From Diphasiastrum complanatum (taxonomy: Eukaryota; Streptophyta; Lycopodiopsida; Lycopodiales; Lycopodiaceae), in contig CM055106.1 in NCBI GenBank assembly GCA_029204225.1, positions 45,331,313-45,395,312 on the forward strand: DNA of 64,000 bases, written 5' to 3'. Positions 45,001 to 57,007 of the stretch are shown in pieces (within the stretch, counting starts at the first letter, position 1; every line of letters starts with the position of its first letter). The position numbers and the translations under genes are program-made. The notes under the pieces are model-generated. The model was not told where the DNA came from and made no database searches. It worked only from the letters and a program-made list of their open reading frames with translations.

Positions 45001-45060
45001 CTCTTCACCAAAGCTGCATTTCAAAAGATCTATGAAAAGTTTTTACAATTTGATGTCAAA
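45001..45060 (+). pseudogene. Copia RNase H fragment, second part
   Basis: Starts with the duplicated CTCTT and continues CACCAAAGCTGCATTTC, giving FTKAAFQKIYEKFLQFDVKE, the end of the RNase H interrupted at 40023. A 3' LTR for this older element is not defined beyond about 45070. Confidence 0.8.
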
Positions 45061-48000
45061 GAGAAAAAAAATCTCTATTGAGGTGGGGTTTTAGAATAAT
45101 CAATAGTTTTCTAGTTCTAGAATTGACATTGATAGAAGAAAGATAAATTCAATGAGAAGTAGCTCTAGATATTTGACAAGTAGTTTCAAATAAGCATACA
45201 TAGGACTACAAATAGAATTAAGAGATGAATTGATCATGTAGAGGAGTTGGAAGTTGATATACTCGATATTTACAAGTCAGGACAACTTTGGAAATATAAT
45301 TTGATGGCAGATGATGGATCCAACATATCATTTCCATTGCAATTTTCTACATGTCTCATCCTCACACCTAACATTAAAGAGTGTATACAAAATGGCACCA
45401 GGTCTGCCATGGGAGTAGTCAATATCGCGCTTATTCCAAACCTAGATATGAGACTTTACTTTGATACTCTTTGTGTATCTTGGCAACCTCATGGATACTT
45501 CTTATTTATGGATACCAATTCACAAGCTTTATGTACAAAGGCATCATGAAATTGAATTTGAAGAGCATACATGTGCAATACCCTTTGCTATCAGAGATTG
45601 TGCCACTAGAGATAACTTTACATGGAATATTTGATACACAGTTCTTGTGGAGAGACAAAGAAGCTGGTGGTGAGAGCCTGGAGGTGAAACATTTCTTTGT
45701 AGGATGAAAAGAAGTGACATAATTGACATGTGAAATTTAGACCAGTGGACTCAAAGTCACACCCAAACATCTAGGAGATGCCAAACAATTCAAATTTCTT
45801 GAGAGCATTAGGCTCATCACCCTATATATGTTCCCTTGGCCCTTGGCCCTTGGGGTGCCTTGGAAACAAAGCCAAGATCTTATGCAATGCCTAGAAAAGA
45901 GCCTAATACTCGTTGTAGACAACCTACCCAATTCAAAATTAACACATGTTATGAGAGAAAAAGCCACATGTTATGCCACTTTGTAGAAATGGGACCTCTA
46001 GGTTTTATTGTGATTCATCTTCAAATGTGCAATGTTACATTGATACGTGATTACTATTACCATTATGGTACTTCCCCCTTTTCCACAAACACACAAGGAG
46101 ATAGACAGTTACATTTATGCATGTAGATGTAGAAGATTTCTTAGGGTGAAAATAATTCTTAAGACATTATATAGAAGCTTTCTTAGTGTGCATAGATATC
46201 CTTGACACTTCATGCCATCATGTTAGGATAAGGGGCCCCGCTCATAAGACAATGTTTAAGTTGGTCATGCTTTTGCATGATCCATTGAAAATGGCTAAGT
46301 TAAAGGCCAAGTGTGCCATTTCTTGATTAAAGCATGGGTTAGTACAGGGGCCCATCAATAATTTTAGTTGGTCAAGGTTTTGCATGATGTATGGATGAAC
46401 TCATTGTGCCAATTAGATCAAAGCATGACTTCCCTGTGGATGATGTGTTGAAGAAGAGTTCTTAATTTGACTTGAACAAATTTTCACAAACTCAACTCTA
46501 GGAATAGGAAGTCCCAAGTCCTAACCAATTCATCAAGTATTGAAGGACTTAATAAACAAATTTGTTAAGGATGTATTCCTTAAATTTTATTTTTCTCACT
46601 AATATCATTATAGTTATATATCTTATTATTATATTCATATAAAAACTAGTGATTTAAAAAATCACCAAATCTTTGTCATGCACATGTACGCTTAAACTTA
46701 GAAAACATACAAATGAATGCAATTTGAAAATAAAAGAGATTTAATAATATGATTTGATAAAAAAGATGTCATCTTAGTGCTCAAAGTTGTCTAGAATAAA
46801 CACATCATATACTAGAAAATGATCACAATAGCTTATTGCCATCTTGACAATAGCTTACTACCATCATGACAGGCTAAAAAAGAAGCCCAAAAAATGGAAT
46901 AGCAAACTTCTAATAGTTTGAAATCGAGTCAAATACAAATTTTAGTTGATTCAAACCAAGTAAAGGGGAGAACTATCACACTTATGTAGGCATGGAGCAC
47001 AATAGATATTTTGTCTTGTCTAGATATAACATTTTTTGTGAGAATTGTTCACAAATGCCTAAAGCTAGCAAGATAGCTCAATGGGCTATCAACTTGCAGG
47101 CTTTGTTTACTTTATTATTTTGAAAAAATAAAGACACGACATATGCATCCATCTCCTGACCTCCTAAATATGTAAGATGGATCTACCACCTTGCTATCTC
47201 TTTGGTGTTCCAATCGGCAGTGCAATTGGCAAGACTTGGCACTCTAAGGCTTTCTGATGACCCCAAGAGATACAATGACCGACTTCCAACTAAGAAGTGC
47301 TCTATAAAGACCAACAACTAATAAATTGATTTTGAATTGGTAGTGAAATTTGTTAATAACAAGAAATTGACCATTCAAAATTGAAAATTTTGACTTTCCT
47401 TGGTCAAATTTTAGATTTAACTTAAATTAGAGAAAAATAAATGAAAGATTGGCAAAGGAAAATTTAGTCCTTGTTAGAATTAATGGGAATAAAAAAGAGA
47501 GAGCTCCTCCTAGTGTTGAGATTTGACCCACACAATTGCCTTCCTGAATTCTAAGTCTTAATTTTACAAAGAGTTATCAATAATAATAATTGGCTTACTC
47601 AACTTATCGTTAAGAGGTTTTTTTTATTTATATAATCTTGTGCAAAAGTTTGTGTAGTATATACGACATGTCGATATCTTGATTCTTGATTTAAAATCCA
47701 ATGAAAGCCCATCGAGAATACTTTTGCTATGGAATAGCCTTAGACTGTGATCTTGCCTCTCCCTCCCTCTCCCTCAATGTGACACATATGAGTAAGGTAC
47801 TTTAATATGAAACCAATTTTTTTTTAGTTTTTACAACTTGATTTTTCTAAATTGGAGTTTAGTTTGAAGGTGTCTCAAAATTCTGCCTCTATTTTAAACT
47901 TTATAAACACTTGGGCACTATGTGTGGGCAACAACCCTAGTCATGGTTTCACTCTCGCTAATGCTTGAGGCTTGGGCATGGACTTTATCCTATACACAAA

Positions 48001-49420
48001 ATGCCATTTGTCAATCAATACTTGGTCAAATTAACAATTCTCTTTAAACTTATATTATATAGCAAACATGTTGAAATATGATTGGGTACTATATGTTTGA
48101 CATTTTGAAGTGTAAGATAAAAGCCGGCTTTTAGGGTGTAATTAAAAATTAAGGGATTTTAGATATACAAAATACAAGGTGATGGAAAAGATCTTGAGCA
48201 TCTTTGTAAAAAAAGAAAAAGTAACTTTAGAAGAAAAGAACAAGAGGGTGATTCAAAAGATCCTAAACATCTTTGTCGTGCACGTTGAAAAATGATTTCA
48301 TTTATTTTCGCAATATAAAGGGGTTAAAGAAAGTGCATCTTTTTTTACTCAAACTCACCTAATGAAACAAGCCAACTTTGAGAGCATCCTCACAATAGCA
48401 CTGCTAGGAGGCTTGGAATCAGTGCTCGGGACGCTTTCACGGATATTACCTCTAGTATCTTGCATTTTTTTAAGGTTGTCGGTTTTTTGAAGTGAAAACT
48501 TGTGTCGGCTAAAATCCTCGAATGCTGGATTTTGTTATTAAATATTTATTTGTAAACACCTCAAGTTTCTGTTGGAGCAAGCCTGCGCACAAAATTATGC
48601 TCATATTGTCTAGATAGTTTCTTCAAGGAGAGCACTATGCCAATATACGATGAAAGTTTTTTACGAATAATTATTGAAACCAATGAATCCTACATAGTAA
48701 AATTATTGGGGGATTACCTGCCTTTGTTAAACATAAAAATCTTACAAAAGAAAACAACTGTAAAATTTTCGGAGGTCACCATCCTCACAATAATGGCGGG
48801 AATTGATTTTTGGAGAAAGATGCCATCTCTGTTCCTAGACTATGTCGGTTTTCAGAGCATAGCATAGAATTTAACATGCACAACCATCGTTTAGATTGAA
48901 GGGCTTTTCTTATTTTAAGGTCCATATGATGTGCACATTTCAACAAGATCTTTTAATCTTAAAATGCAAGAAGATTTCAAACTTTTAAGAAATTTTTTGT
49001 GTATATTTAGAAAATTTTGAAATTTTAACTCTGTGTGAAATTTGCCGTAATTTTTTTTTCCAAGACAAAGGTTTAATTTTTATGTTCGTAATGCTTAAGA
49101 AAATCGGCAAAGTATAGGAATGGAACTTGGCGTTATTTCTCAAAAACCGATCATAAATTTCTTGGCATATTTCCTTCCCCCTTTATGAGTAACGATCCTC
49201 AAAAGGTCTAGAAGCTTTTAAAATCAAAAAAAAAATTGAGAATAATTTAAAAAAGGATTCCTCGAGCACCGATTTTTGAGGCATAGAAAGCAAAAACCCT
49301 AAGCATGTCAATTTTGAAAGAGCATGTCTGTTTAGTATAGTGGTACTTTGTTTTGCCAAATTAAGAACTTTTATAAATAAAAATAAATAAAAAAAAAACT
49401 TTTAACATATTACATAGAGC
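45061..49420. other. Long AT-rich stretch without recognisable gene
   Basis: Open frames up to 100 codons (for example 45247-45549 +) show no known motif. At 47070-47095 AAGATAGCTCAATGGGCTAT resembles a pol III A box but no B box follows at the right distance. CTTGGCCCTTGGCCCTTGG at about 45837-45855 is a short GGCCCTT repeat. The region just after 45060 may be the LTR of the older Copia fragment. Confidence 0.4.
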
Positions 49421-49995
49421 GCCTTTCAAATGAAGTAGACTGAGATTCGTGCCATTCATTCTGAAAAGGCCAGGCTGCCCGTCAACCAGATTCAACGCCC
49501 TTCAAATGACCGCTCACCCAAGTCACCGGTGACCACCCGTCGTACGCCCCCACCTGTCACGCAGGCTTTGCGCCACTCCAATGCAAACCCAAAAGGCTTC
49601 TTCTGACGGGCGGGCCCCCTTCACCTTTAGAAATTAGCACCCCAAACAAAATCTTTATCAAAAAAAAAAAAAATTAATCAAAAAACAAAAAAATTCACAA
49701 AAATATAAAATCTTATCATAATCAACCCTAACCCTGGTTGAATCCCACCTCCTCTGGCTAAAACGAAGTACGTGGCAGAATCTCATTGAGTCAGCGGAAC
49801 TAGGGTTTGGTCTATCTATGGTCACTAGGCCGACAAAAGCTGACCCCGGGGAGAAGACTTGTCGTGCGACCAGGTCTTGCGTCAGGATTAATTAAGGGGT
49901 TAATTAGCTGTGGATAAGGTTTAATTAGGGATAATGATTGTTTAATTAGTAGTTAAGTAGAGATGAAGGCTAATCTCCTTTGGCATTCTCTAGTT
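49420..49995 (+). promoter_or_regulatory. Upstream region of the CCCH gene
   Basis: GC content rises from about 49480. It contains GGTGACCACC, CTGACGGGCGGGCCCCCTTC and several AACCCTA words (49724-49735). There is no convincing TATA box. Position and composition fit a plant promoter, and a pyrimidine patch follows before the presumed leader. Confidence 0.45.
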
Positions 49996-50246
49996 AAAGC
50001 TTCTTCTCTTTCTTTCTATCTTTATCTCTATTGTTCTCTGTTTTCCGTCTCGATTGAGAGCTCTGGCGATGGCGGATGATGGTAGGATCGCCCTGGGCAG
50101 ATGCTCTTGGACTGCTGTTGCAAGGCAATTATCGTGGGCTGCTGTGGAATGCCGTGAAAGAGAGGAAACTTAAGAGTATTTTGGTTTTGTTTGAACTGTA
50201 ATGCTTGTTGGTTTAGTGCATTTTAGTAGCTGTGCTCTTGTGCAAC
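49996..50246 (+). promoter_or_regulatory. Presumed 5' leader of the CCCH gene with pyrimidine patch and uORF/intron alternative
   Basis: A CT-rich patch (49996-50052, CTTCTTCTCTTTCTTTCTAT and on) is typical around plant transcription starts. An ATG in good context (GCGATGGCG) at 50069 opens a 34-codon frame ending at TAA 50171-50173. Alternatively ATGGCGGATGATG (50069-50081) is a short first exon: GTAGGATC at 50082 is a possible donor, the following sequence is T-rich, and TGCCTTTAG ends at 50256. Splicing these joins MADD in frame to [13 protein letters not shown]. Sequence alone does not decide. Confidence 0.5.
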
Positions 50247-51797
50247 ATGCCTTTAGAACATCGCTCTTGCTTGGCCATGGATGCAATGGCGTCTTCCCAG
50301 CTTTCTCAGCCCCTGTCTGATCACCTCTCCCACCTCCTCATCGCTCACTCTGAGCTGCAGATGGGTTCTTCGCAGTTTGCAAAGGATCATCTCTTCTGGC
50401 AGCTGTCGGTCTTGCAGAAACAGCTCAATTCTGCTATGAAAACAGCATTAGCTGCTGATGATGTTGTCTACTCTATGCCATCTCCTTCCATGCATGACGA
50501 AACAACCTGCAGCAAAGCGCTACCTATCAGCAGCCAAGATCTTGAATTACCTTATTATGATGTAGCTGAAGATGAGTGGGATGGAGATAGCTGCAGGGGT
50601 ATGACCCCCACTGGCATAGCTGCTCTGCAAAGCTTTCTTAACTCCACGGCAGAGGATGCATCGGCTGCGGAGGATCTCTACTCCTGCGATGAGTTCAGAA
50701 TGTTTGAGTTCAAGGTGAGGAGATGCACGAGAGGGAGGAGCCATGACTGGACGGAATGCCCTTTTGCTCACCCTGGGGAGAAGGCCAGAAGGCGCGATCC
50801 TCGTCGGTTTCACTACTCTGGCACAGCGTGCGCTGATTTTCGCAAGGGAAGCTGCAAGCGGGGCGATGCTTGTGAATTTGCGCATGGCGTTTTCGAGTGC
50901 TGGCTCCATCCTGCTCGCTACCGCACTCAGCCTTGCAAGGATGGGATCAACTGCCCTCGCAGGGTGTGCTTCTTCGCTCACACTCCCCAGCAGTTGCGTC
51001 TTCTTCCTGCAAGCAGCACAGGGGCTCTCAAGAGTCCTGGATCGTCTCGTTCTCATCCCACCTCAGAAAAGAAGCACCAATTTGGATCTTTTCACTGCAA
51101 TTTGGACGAACACTGCACCGTTTGTGCAGCAGCTTCGTTTCAGACTCCATCACCCACTTCCACATTGATCAGCCTGCCAGAATCACCACCATCTCTTTCG
51201 CCTCCCCTCTCGCCCACATCTCCATGTCACCTCTTTCAGCTCTCAGTGGATCATCGTCCTCTGGCAACAAGCCAGAAACTGGCAAGACATCTATCCATTC
51301 CATCTCGGGATCAAACACCATCAATAAATTCCTTCATCTCTGCTCCATCATCTCCCTCCACTTCTCCCTTCCTCTCATCACCCACTGTGGGCTCAGCCAA
51401 AGCCAAAGCCATAGCCATGGCTGATCTCGCAGCCGGAGTTCAGCAGCTGGAGTACATGCAAGATACTGCTCAGAGCTGGCTACATGCTCAGTCTCATTGC
51501 TCATCTTTGCCATCTCCTCTCAGACACACCACCCAGAGCTTGCCTTGCTCTCCCTTTATAGCTGCTGGAAATCCATTTCGAGTTTGGGAGGCAAATGTGG
51601 ATCAGAATGCAGTAGTGAATGTTAAAAGTGGAGGAGGTATCAGATCGAATATCTATGGCGATAAGGAATTTGCCGGGAAGTCAGTGATGGAAGCAGCTGG
51701 AGATTTGCCATCCAGAACATGCCGTAAAAAGATGGTGTCTTTTGAGTGTGCAGATGGCTTTCCAGATCTAGAATGGGTGGATGAGCTTGTGGGTTGA
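50247..51797 (+). CDS. Arginine-rich tandem CCCH zinc-finger protein (plant RR-TZF family)
   Basis: 516 codons from the first ATG (50247); an in-frame ATG at 50277 has a better context (GCCATGG), and a spliced start at 50069 is possible. Residues 160-176 form the plant-specific arginine-rich C-x5-H-x4-C-x3-H finger ([16 protein letters not shown]). Residues 195-245 hold the tandem pair: C-x7-C-x5-C-x3-H, exactly 16 residues, then C-x5-C-x4-C-x3-H, all ligands present. RR-TZF proteins bind AU-rich mRNA elements, act in decay or translational control, and move between nucleus and cytoplasmic granules in hormone and stress responses. The pair is followed by a long Ser/Pro-rich region (about 260-400) and a C-terminal [11 protein letters not shown] motif. 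There are no ankyrin repeats. The frame is intact and less AT-rich than its surroundings. No host neighbour is seen. Confidence 0.96.
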   Translation: MPLEHRSCLAMDAMASSQLSQPLSDHLSHLLIAHSELQMGSSQFAKDHLFWQLSVLQKQLNSAMKTALAADDVVYSMPSPSMHDETTCSKALPISSQDLELPYYDVAEDEWDGDSCRGMTPTGIAALQSFLNSTAEDASAAEDLYSCDEFRMFEFKVRRCTRGRSHDWTECPFAHPGEKARRRDPRRFHYSGTACADFRKGSCKRGDACEFAHGVFECWLHPARYRTQPCKDGINCPRRVCFFAHTPQQLRLLPASSTGALKSPGSSRSHPTSEKKHQFGSFHCNLDEHCTVCAAASFQTPSPTSTLISLPESPPSLSPPLSPTSPCHLFQLSVDHRPLATSQKLARHLSIPSRDQTPSINSFISAPSSPSTSPFLSSPTVGSAKAKAIAMADLAAGVQQLEYMQDTAQSWLHAQSHCSSLPSPLRHTTQSLPCSPFIAAGNPFRVWEANVDQNAVVNVKSGGGIRSNIYGDKEFAGKSVMEAAGDLPSRTCRKKMVSFECADGFPDLEWVDELVG

Positions 51798-52700
51798 TTG
51801 AGATCATCCACAGACAGTACTGATCTCTATTTTCTAGAATCAGAATCTCCCGTGTTAGTCGTACCATTGTGAGGAGAAAGCTAACAGTCAATTTTTTGCT
51901 TTTCTTTCTATTTTTTATTTCTTTGCAGGATACTATACGGTCCTTTTGCGGTTTTATAGAATCTTTGCACCAAAACATTTCATCTTGGAAGTTTAGAAGT
52001 TTGGAGGTGCTGCAGATAGATGCAGATTAACGTGTTACATAAGCCGTTTTAACTTTCTTTGCTTACTTGACGGAGGAATTTAGGAAGGAGTGACTACAAG
52101 CTGACCTATGCAATTAAGATGAGTGACTGTTAATACTAACTTTGTTCAGACATTCGTTGGAAAAAGATTTGGGTGGTGAAAAGGCAGTTTTTAGTTGGAA
52201 GAGAGGGTAAAAGACTAAATCAGCAGCATTTGATGCCTTTGCTAGCTGAGTGATTGTTACCATTTAAGAATCGACATTTTGGGAGATGATGAAGCAAAAC
52301 TACAAAGATCGCATCAGCAGCAGAAGATTCCTTTGCTTGCTGAGCTGGGATACTTGAGGAAACTTAAAAGCCCATATTGTGAGCAAGGAATTCCTTGATT
52401 TCGCGGGTTAATCGTAAAACTTAGTGATTCTATTTTAGCATTTCTTTGGGAGGCTGTACATTCTGAAGCTAAGGCCTACAATATAGCCTTTAATATCGTT
52501 CTTGTGTCTATTTTATCCTCTGAGGCTTAATCTTTGACATTCTCTACGTCCTTCATGCACGCCAAGAGGCAAGATCAACTGGTAGTGCATGAAAATCGAT
52601 GTAATCCAAATTTTACAAATTGTTGTACATAGTTGTGACATAAGGTCGCAGAAGCTCACTGCACTTTTGGTATTTTTTCTAAAGTTAGCATTATCTATGC
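51798..52700 (+). other. Probable 3' UTR and downstream flank of the CCCH gene
   Basis: No gene. TTTTTTATTTCTTTGCAGG at 51912-51930 looks like an intron acceptor, so a 3' UTR intron is conceivable, but no good donor was found. T-rich and TTGTACATA-like words near 52620 could serve 3' end formation. The limits are not determined. Confidence 0.35.
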
Positions 52701-52981
52701 ATTCTACCAGCTGAAGTCAGCAGATGTAAAGGTCTAAATGATTTTCTTTAATTTGAAGACTCGTTAATTTCTTTCAACCAGCTCGCTACATGTGCAAATT
52801 TTCAGAAAGATTCACCTGGTTTGAGCATTGATTGTCTGAGATTAATGCAAGAGAAAAATGCTTATGTGGATCAATTGGTTATTTTTGAGAAGGTTTTGTT
52901 CAGCTTTTCTAAAAGGTTTGAGAAAAGATCTGAATGTTAATTGCAAGTGTTGCTATTCCTTCTAGATAATGCTTCTAGATA

Positions 52982-53068
52982 ATGCTTCTTGGTTTTCCGA
53001 AGGGAGGCTTGAACCTGGGACCAAAGAGACTTTGGATGCCAAGCCAACCAACCAACTAAGCCAACCCT
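52982..53068 (-). mobile_element. tRNA-derived SINE fragment, copy 2
   Basis: The reverse complement gives GTTGGCTTAGTTGGTTGG (A-box like), CATCCAAAGTCTCTTTGGTC and AGGTTCAAGCCTCCC (good B box), aligning with 18000-18085 through AAACCAAGAAGCAT. This copy has the better B box, GGTTCAAGCC. Confidence 0.65.
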
Positions 53069-54294
53069 TGAACTCCTTCTAGATAATGACCCAAAGATGA
53101 ATGAACTCGTATTCTTATCTCTGAACCGCTACCTCAATATCTTAATTATTGTCCCATGTAACACGCTTATGCGAAAATTTAAAGACAGGTTTTACTTGGT
53201 TGAATCCATTTGGCATATCCTTGGTGGATGTAAGAATTCAGCATTTTAAGAGCGCAAAACACTTTCTAGATTTGGCTGATCATACGCAAAGCTGAGTTTG
53301 ATTATAAGCAATGAACATATCCTTGATTTAGTTCATAAGTATCTCCTAAATCTGGTTGATCAAATTTTTGTGCCTTTCGTATTATCAACCCTTGGGATCA
53401 TACAGAATCTAATCTGATGGGCAAGCCCAAACACAACTCACCACATGTGGGAAGAAGATCGTACTTTTATAAATCAATGATATCTTTAATAATATGCAAC
53501 ATACTACAAGGTTGTTTTAGTGTGATTGCTTAATGTCTAGATGTCACATCCTCTAACCTCCATTAAGCAATTTCCTCATGCCAATCTTTTGCAATCCTCA
53601 ATTGTTTCTCATTGTCCATGCTTTGTTAGCATGTTTGCCAACATAGCTTGTGCGCTATATCTTACTTTACTTCGATCTCTTTCTCATCTATCGTAACTAA
53701 AAATCAAGAAAGTTGCTCCTTTCCATTGTTGGGCAGTATCTTTTGCTCTGTGATTACATTTTTTGAAGAAACAACGATGATGAGCCATTGGCAAAGCCAA
53801 ACATTTCCCTCTTCCTTTACCTTTCATTCTGTGACACATTTAACACGTTCAAACCCACCACAACTCTCATTCATGTCTCTGTCCATTAGCAAACTGGCTT
53901 GTTGCACACTATTCCTTCCAATATAGTGCTTGTACTAGACACATCCATTCTACTACAAAATTCTAGACGATCTGCAACTTTGCATATGATGGCTTAATTT
54001 TTGAACATACTCAATATTTGGCCTATGCAAGACATCTCCAAGTCTCCACATTCCATTTTGTCTTGGTCATTTGCATCATACCATATCTCATTGCTCTGGT
54101 CATGTGCAATTGTAGTCAAGTCCACACATGTACCAAAGTCTTTGATTGTCTCTATAAAAAGGGCATCAACGATGGATGATTTTCTTCCAAAATGGACTTT
54201 GCCAATAAGATTTTGTAGTGAAGATCCTTTTACCAAGAAAGTTCAAGAGAGAAATGATTTTTCTGAGGTGCTCTACAAAATCATGTATTGTCGC

Positions 54295-54295
<1 letters not shown>
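53069..54295. other. No recognisable gene
   Basis: AT-rich. Frames at 53648-53926 (+) and 54001-54295 (+) are open but without motifs; the latter is extended only by reading through the microsatellite. Confidence 0.4.
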
Positions 54296-54365
<70 letters not shown>

Positions 54366-54432
54366 CGCGCGCGCACGTGAGTGTGTGCGTGTGTGCGTGC
54401 TTGCGCGGGTGCATGTGCGTGTGTGTGTGTGG

Positions 54433-54494
<62 letters not shown>
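54296..54494. repeat. Compound microsatellite (TG)n-(CG)n-(TG/CG)-(GA)n
   Basis: (TG)n at 54296-54357, (GC)n at 54357-54374, an imperfect GTGTGCGTGC part to 54430, five G, then (GA)n at 54435-54494. The first half is alternating purine-pyrimidine and can adopt Z-DNA; the last part is a homopurine tract. Confidence 0.98.
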
Positions 54495-54497
<3 letters not shown>

Positions 54498-56663
54498 ATT
54501 GAGATTTGATGCATAGGAATGTATTTGCCACTAATTGCTCTGTTGTGCTTCAGTGAGGTTTGTGGTTGGTACAAAGGCCTCGTCCCCCAAATCCATCATC
54601 TAATAGACATATAATATGAATAACATTTCACAAAGCATTATGTTTATGGAAAACTCTTGAAACATCGTATCGTTTTTGTAATCCTACAACAAGTAACTAG
54701 GAAAGTAAATGAAGTATTGCAAACCACTGTAACTACAATGTTTTTTTTTTCCATTGGCTTATATGGTTCTTCCACCAAGCCAATCAGCTATCCAATTATC
54801 ATAACAAATTTTGTAAGCGTCAACGAAATGTTGATTCAATGGAAATGCCGACCCCAAAAATGCCAATTCACATTTGTCACCAATCAAGGTACCACTCAGA
54901 TTGAAGATCTCATGATGCCCGGTCCATCCAGACCATTTATTTTTGCATATTCAAACTCCTACATAAGCTCGTTATCACTACACACTTTTACTGTCCAACG
55001 ACATGTTCGTATACTCTCTAAACATATTTATAGTCTCTTAATTTTATTCAAGGACTAAATTAATTCTTGTAAATAGTCTCAAACTTTAAAAAGAACGAGG
55101 AAGTTTGTAAGCAACCAGTGCAAGCAAGAACATACAATTCAAATCAAAAAAAATACACAGGGCATAATAAAAGTAGTGGAGTGCCTTTCCAGCAGATCGT
55201 GCATAACCCACCCAATGCCTTAGCCATTGACCTGTTGTATACATTTTATAAATCAAAATTAATTTCAGACTTGTCTACTAAGTCTATGCATTGCATGAGT
55301 TGTGTATACTTGCACTTCCCATATCTATTCTTTTTTTTTCTCCTATTTTAGTATCCATTTAATTCCATGGTGTGAAAAATCTGTTCTCTGATCGAAGATA
55401 GCATTGGTTGTCACAAACGCCTATTATTTAGCTTTCTTCAATGGTTGTCACAAACGCCTATTATTTTAGAGTGCCATCTCAAATCCAAGTTTGATCAACA
55501 TAGCTTTGATAGTGTGCAACCTCATACACATGAGGATCTTTGTAGATCTTTTCAAGGTCCTAATATGCAAGTTTATAACAAAATGAAAAAGTGTTACAAC
55601 AACAATCACTTGTTGCAAACCTGATCACCACCATTGTTAAAGCCTTGATCCTTGTTGCTTTGTCTTTCCAACCTCTTTTTGATAAAGATTATTACTTTAT
55701 AGTATTATGACTTAATAAGGAAACTAGCATAGATCTCTCAATTTCTTTATGCAACCACAATAAGGATAAACCTTGTCTAATGTTAATGTGTCTTGCTAAG
55801 GTTGTTTTGCATGTCAAAATATCATAGACATAAACTTGCTTAACATCTTGATTAAAAAAAGATCAAACTATCAAAAGGTTTTCTCCATGACTCAGAGATA
55901 AGAAAGGGTGTAGCAAGCGACAAAATGCATCGGGGAGATGATTTTCTTAAAAATAGTGCAAATGAAGGATTTGAACTCCCCAATGAACCTAAGAACATCA
56001 TATTACTCTAGTATTAGTTCCAAATTAACCAAATCATGATTGAAAATGATCATGGATAGGCATGTAGACTTTGTTCAATTGGACCAGTTAATCATTGAAT
56101 AGACTTTTGAATAACCTTATAGTTGAATATAGTTTCTCCAATCCTCTCATCGTTGCCTTATAGACTTGTGAAATTCTTTTTGGAAGCATATCATAATAAT
56201 TGTTTGATAAGTATGAGCTTCAATCATCTTCAACAAGCGTTATCTCAAACTTTGATGCAATGATGTAAGGCCAAAATATTGTAAATTTGAATAGTCGACA
56301 ATTCTTCAAGATGATAAGTGTTGCCTAATATGGACGATAAATAGATAAAGTACTCAAGCCTTGGTGTTCTTAGATTTGACTATGCATCATCCTTACTCAC
56401 TATAAGTGCCTAACTCTTTTCTTTTCCTTTTTTAATGTTTATGAAGTTAAGCACCATGAGTGACATCTTATTGTCAAACAACGAAAATGATTCCACCACC
56501 ACATAGAAGAACATGGAAACAAAAAAGAATGAAAGACACTCCAGATTCTCTTGAGTATTCAAGCACTCAAATTTGATATAATGACTTTAGTAATAATACA
56601 TTATCTATATAAAAAGAATTGAGGGAAAAAAAATTAATGGAGGGAGGGAAAGAGTGATGGGGG

Positions 56664-56665
<2 letters not shown>
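54495..56665. other. No recognisable gene
   Basis: Frame 54657-55058 (+, 133 codons) has no recognisable domain. GGTTGTCACAAACGCCTATT is duplicated at 55407-55426 and 55443-55462 (36-bp period). Confidence 0.4.

Positions 56666-56754
<89 letters not shown>
56666..56754. repeat. (GA)n microsatellite
   Basis: About 44 uninterrupted GA units preceded by seven or more G. Confidence 0.98.
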
Positions 56755-56756
<2 letters not shown>

Positions 56757-57007
56757 TGTGTTCCCGCCAACCATCCCATAGAACAAGATAACCACACTAG
56801 GTGACGCAACAAGTATACCTAGTGTTGTATACTTGTTGCACACCTGACACAACATAGGATGCTGAAATAAGAACCATGTGAAGACAATCATCCCAGGGAA
56901 TAAGTTCAAATATAAGTCTCCCTATGGAAGATTTCTACGATGACAAGCATTCCCATTCAGGAGTGTCAACAGATACTTACATTTTCTCAAGGACATAATA
57001 TCAAGTA

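Noticed and set aside
45247-45549. 100-codon open frame as a host gene
   Set aside because: No recognisable motif, no splice context and AT-rich composition like its surroundings.
47060-47130. AGATAGCTCAATGGGCTATCAA as a tRNA gene
   Set aside because: It is A-box-like only; no B box at the proper distance and no acceptor stem pairing.
50232-50246. Extension of the CCCH protein to a GTG start
   Set aside because: Plant nuclear genes start at ATG; the first in-frame ATG is at 50247.
50547-51424. Open frames of 141-175 codons on both strands inside the CCCH gene
   Set aside because: They are shadow frames of a real gene; none has a domain, and the zinc-finger frame explains the sequence.
54166-54574. 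Four overlapping open frames up to 165 codons
   Set aside because: They exist only because TG, GC and GA repeats lack stop codons; the flanking parts show no motif.
56567-56909. Two - strand frames of 81 and 91 codons
   Set aside because: They are produced by reading through the GA microsatellite.
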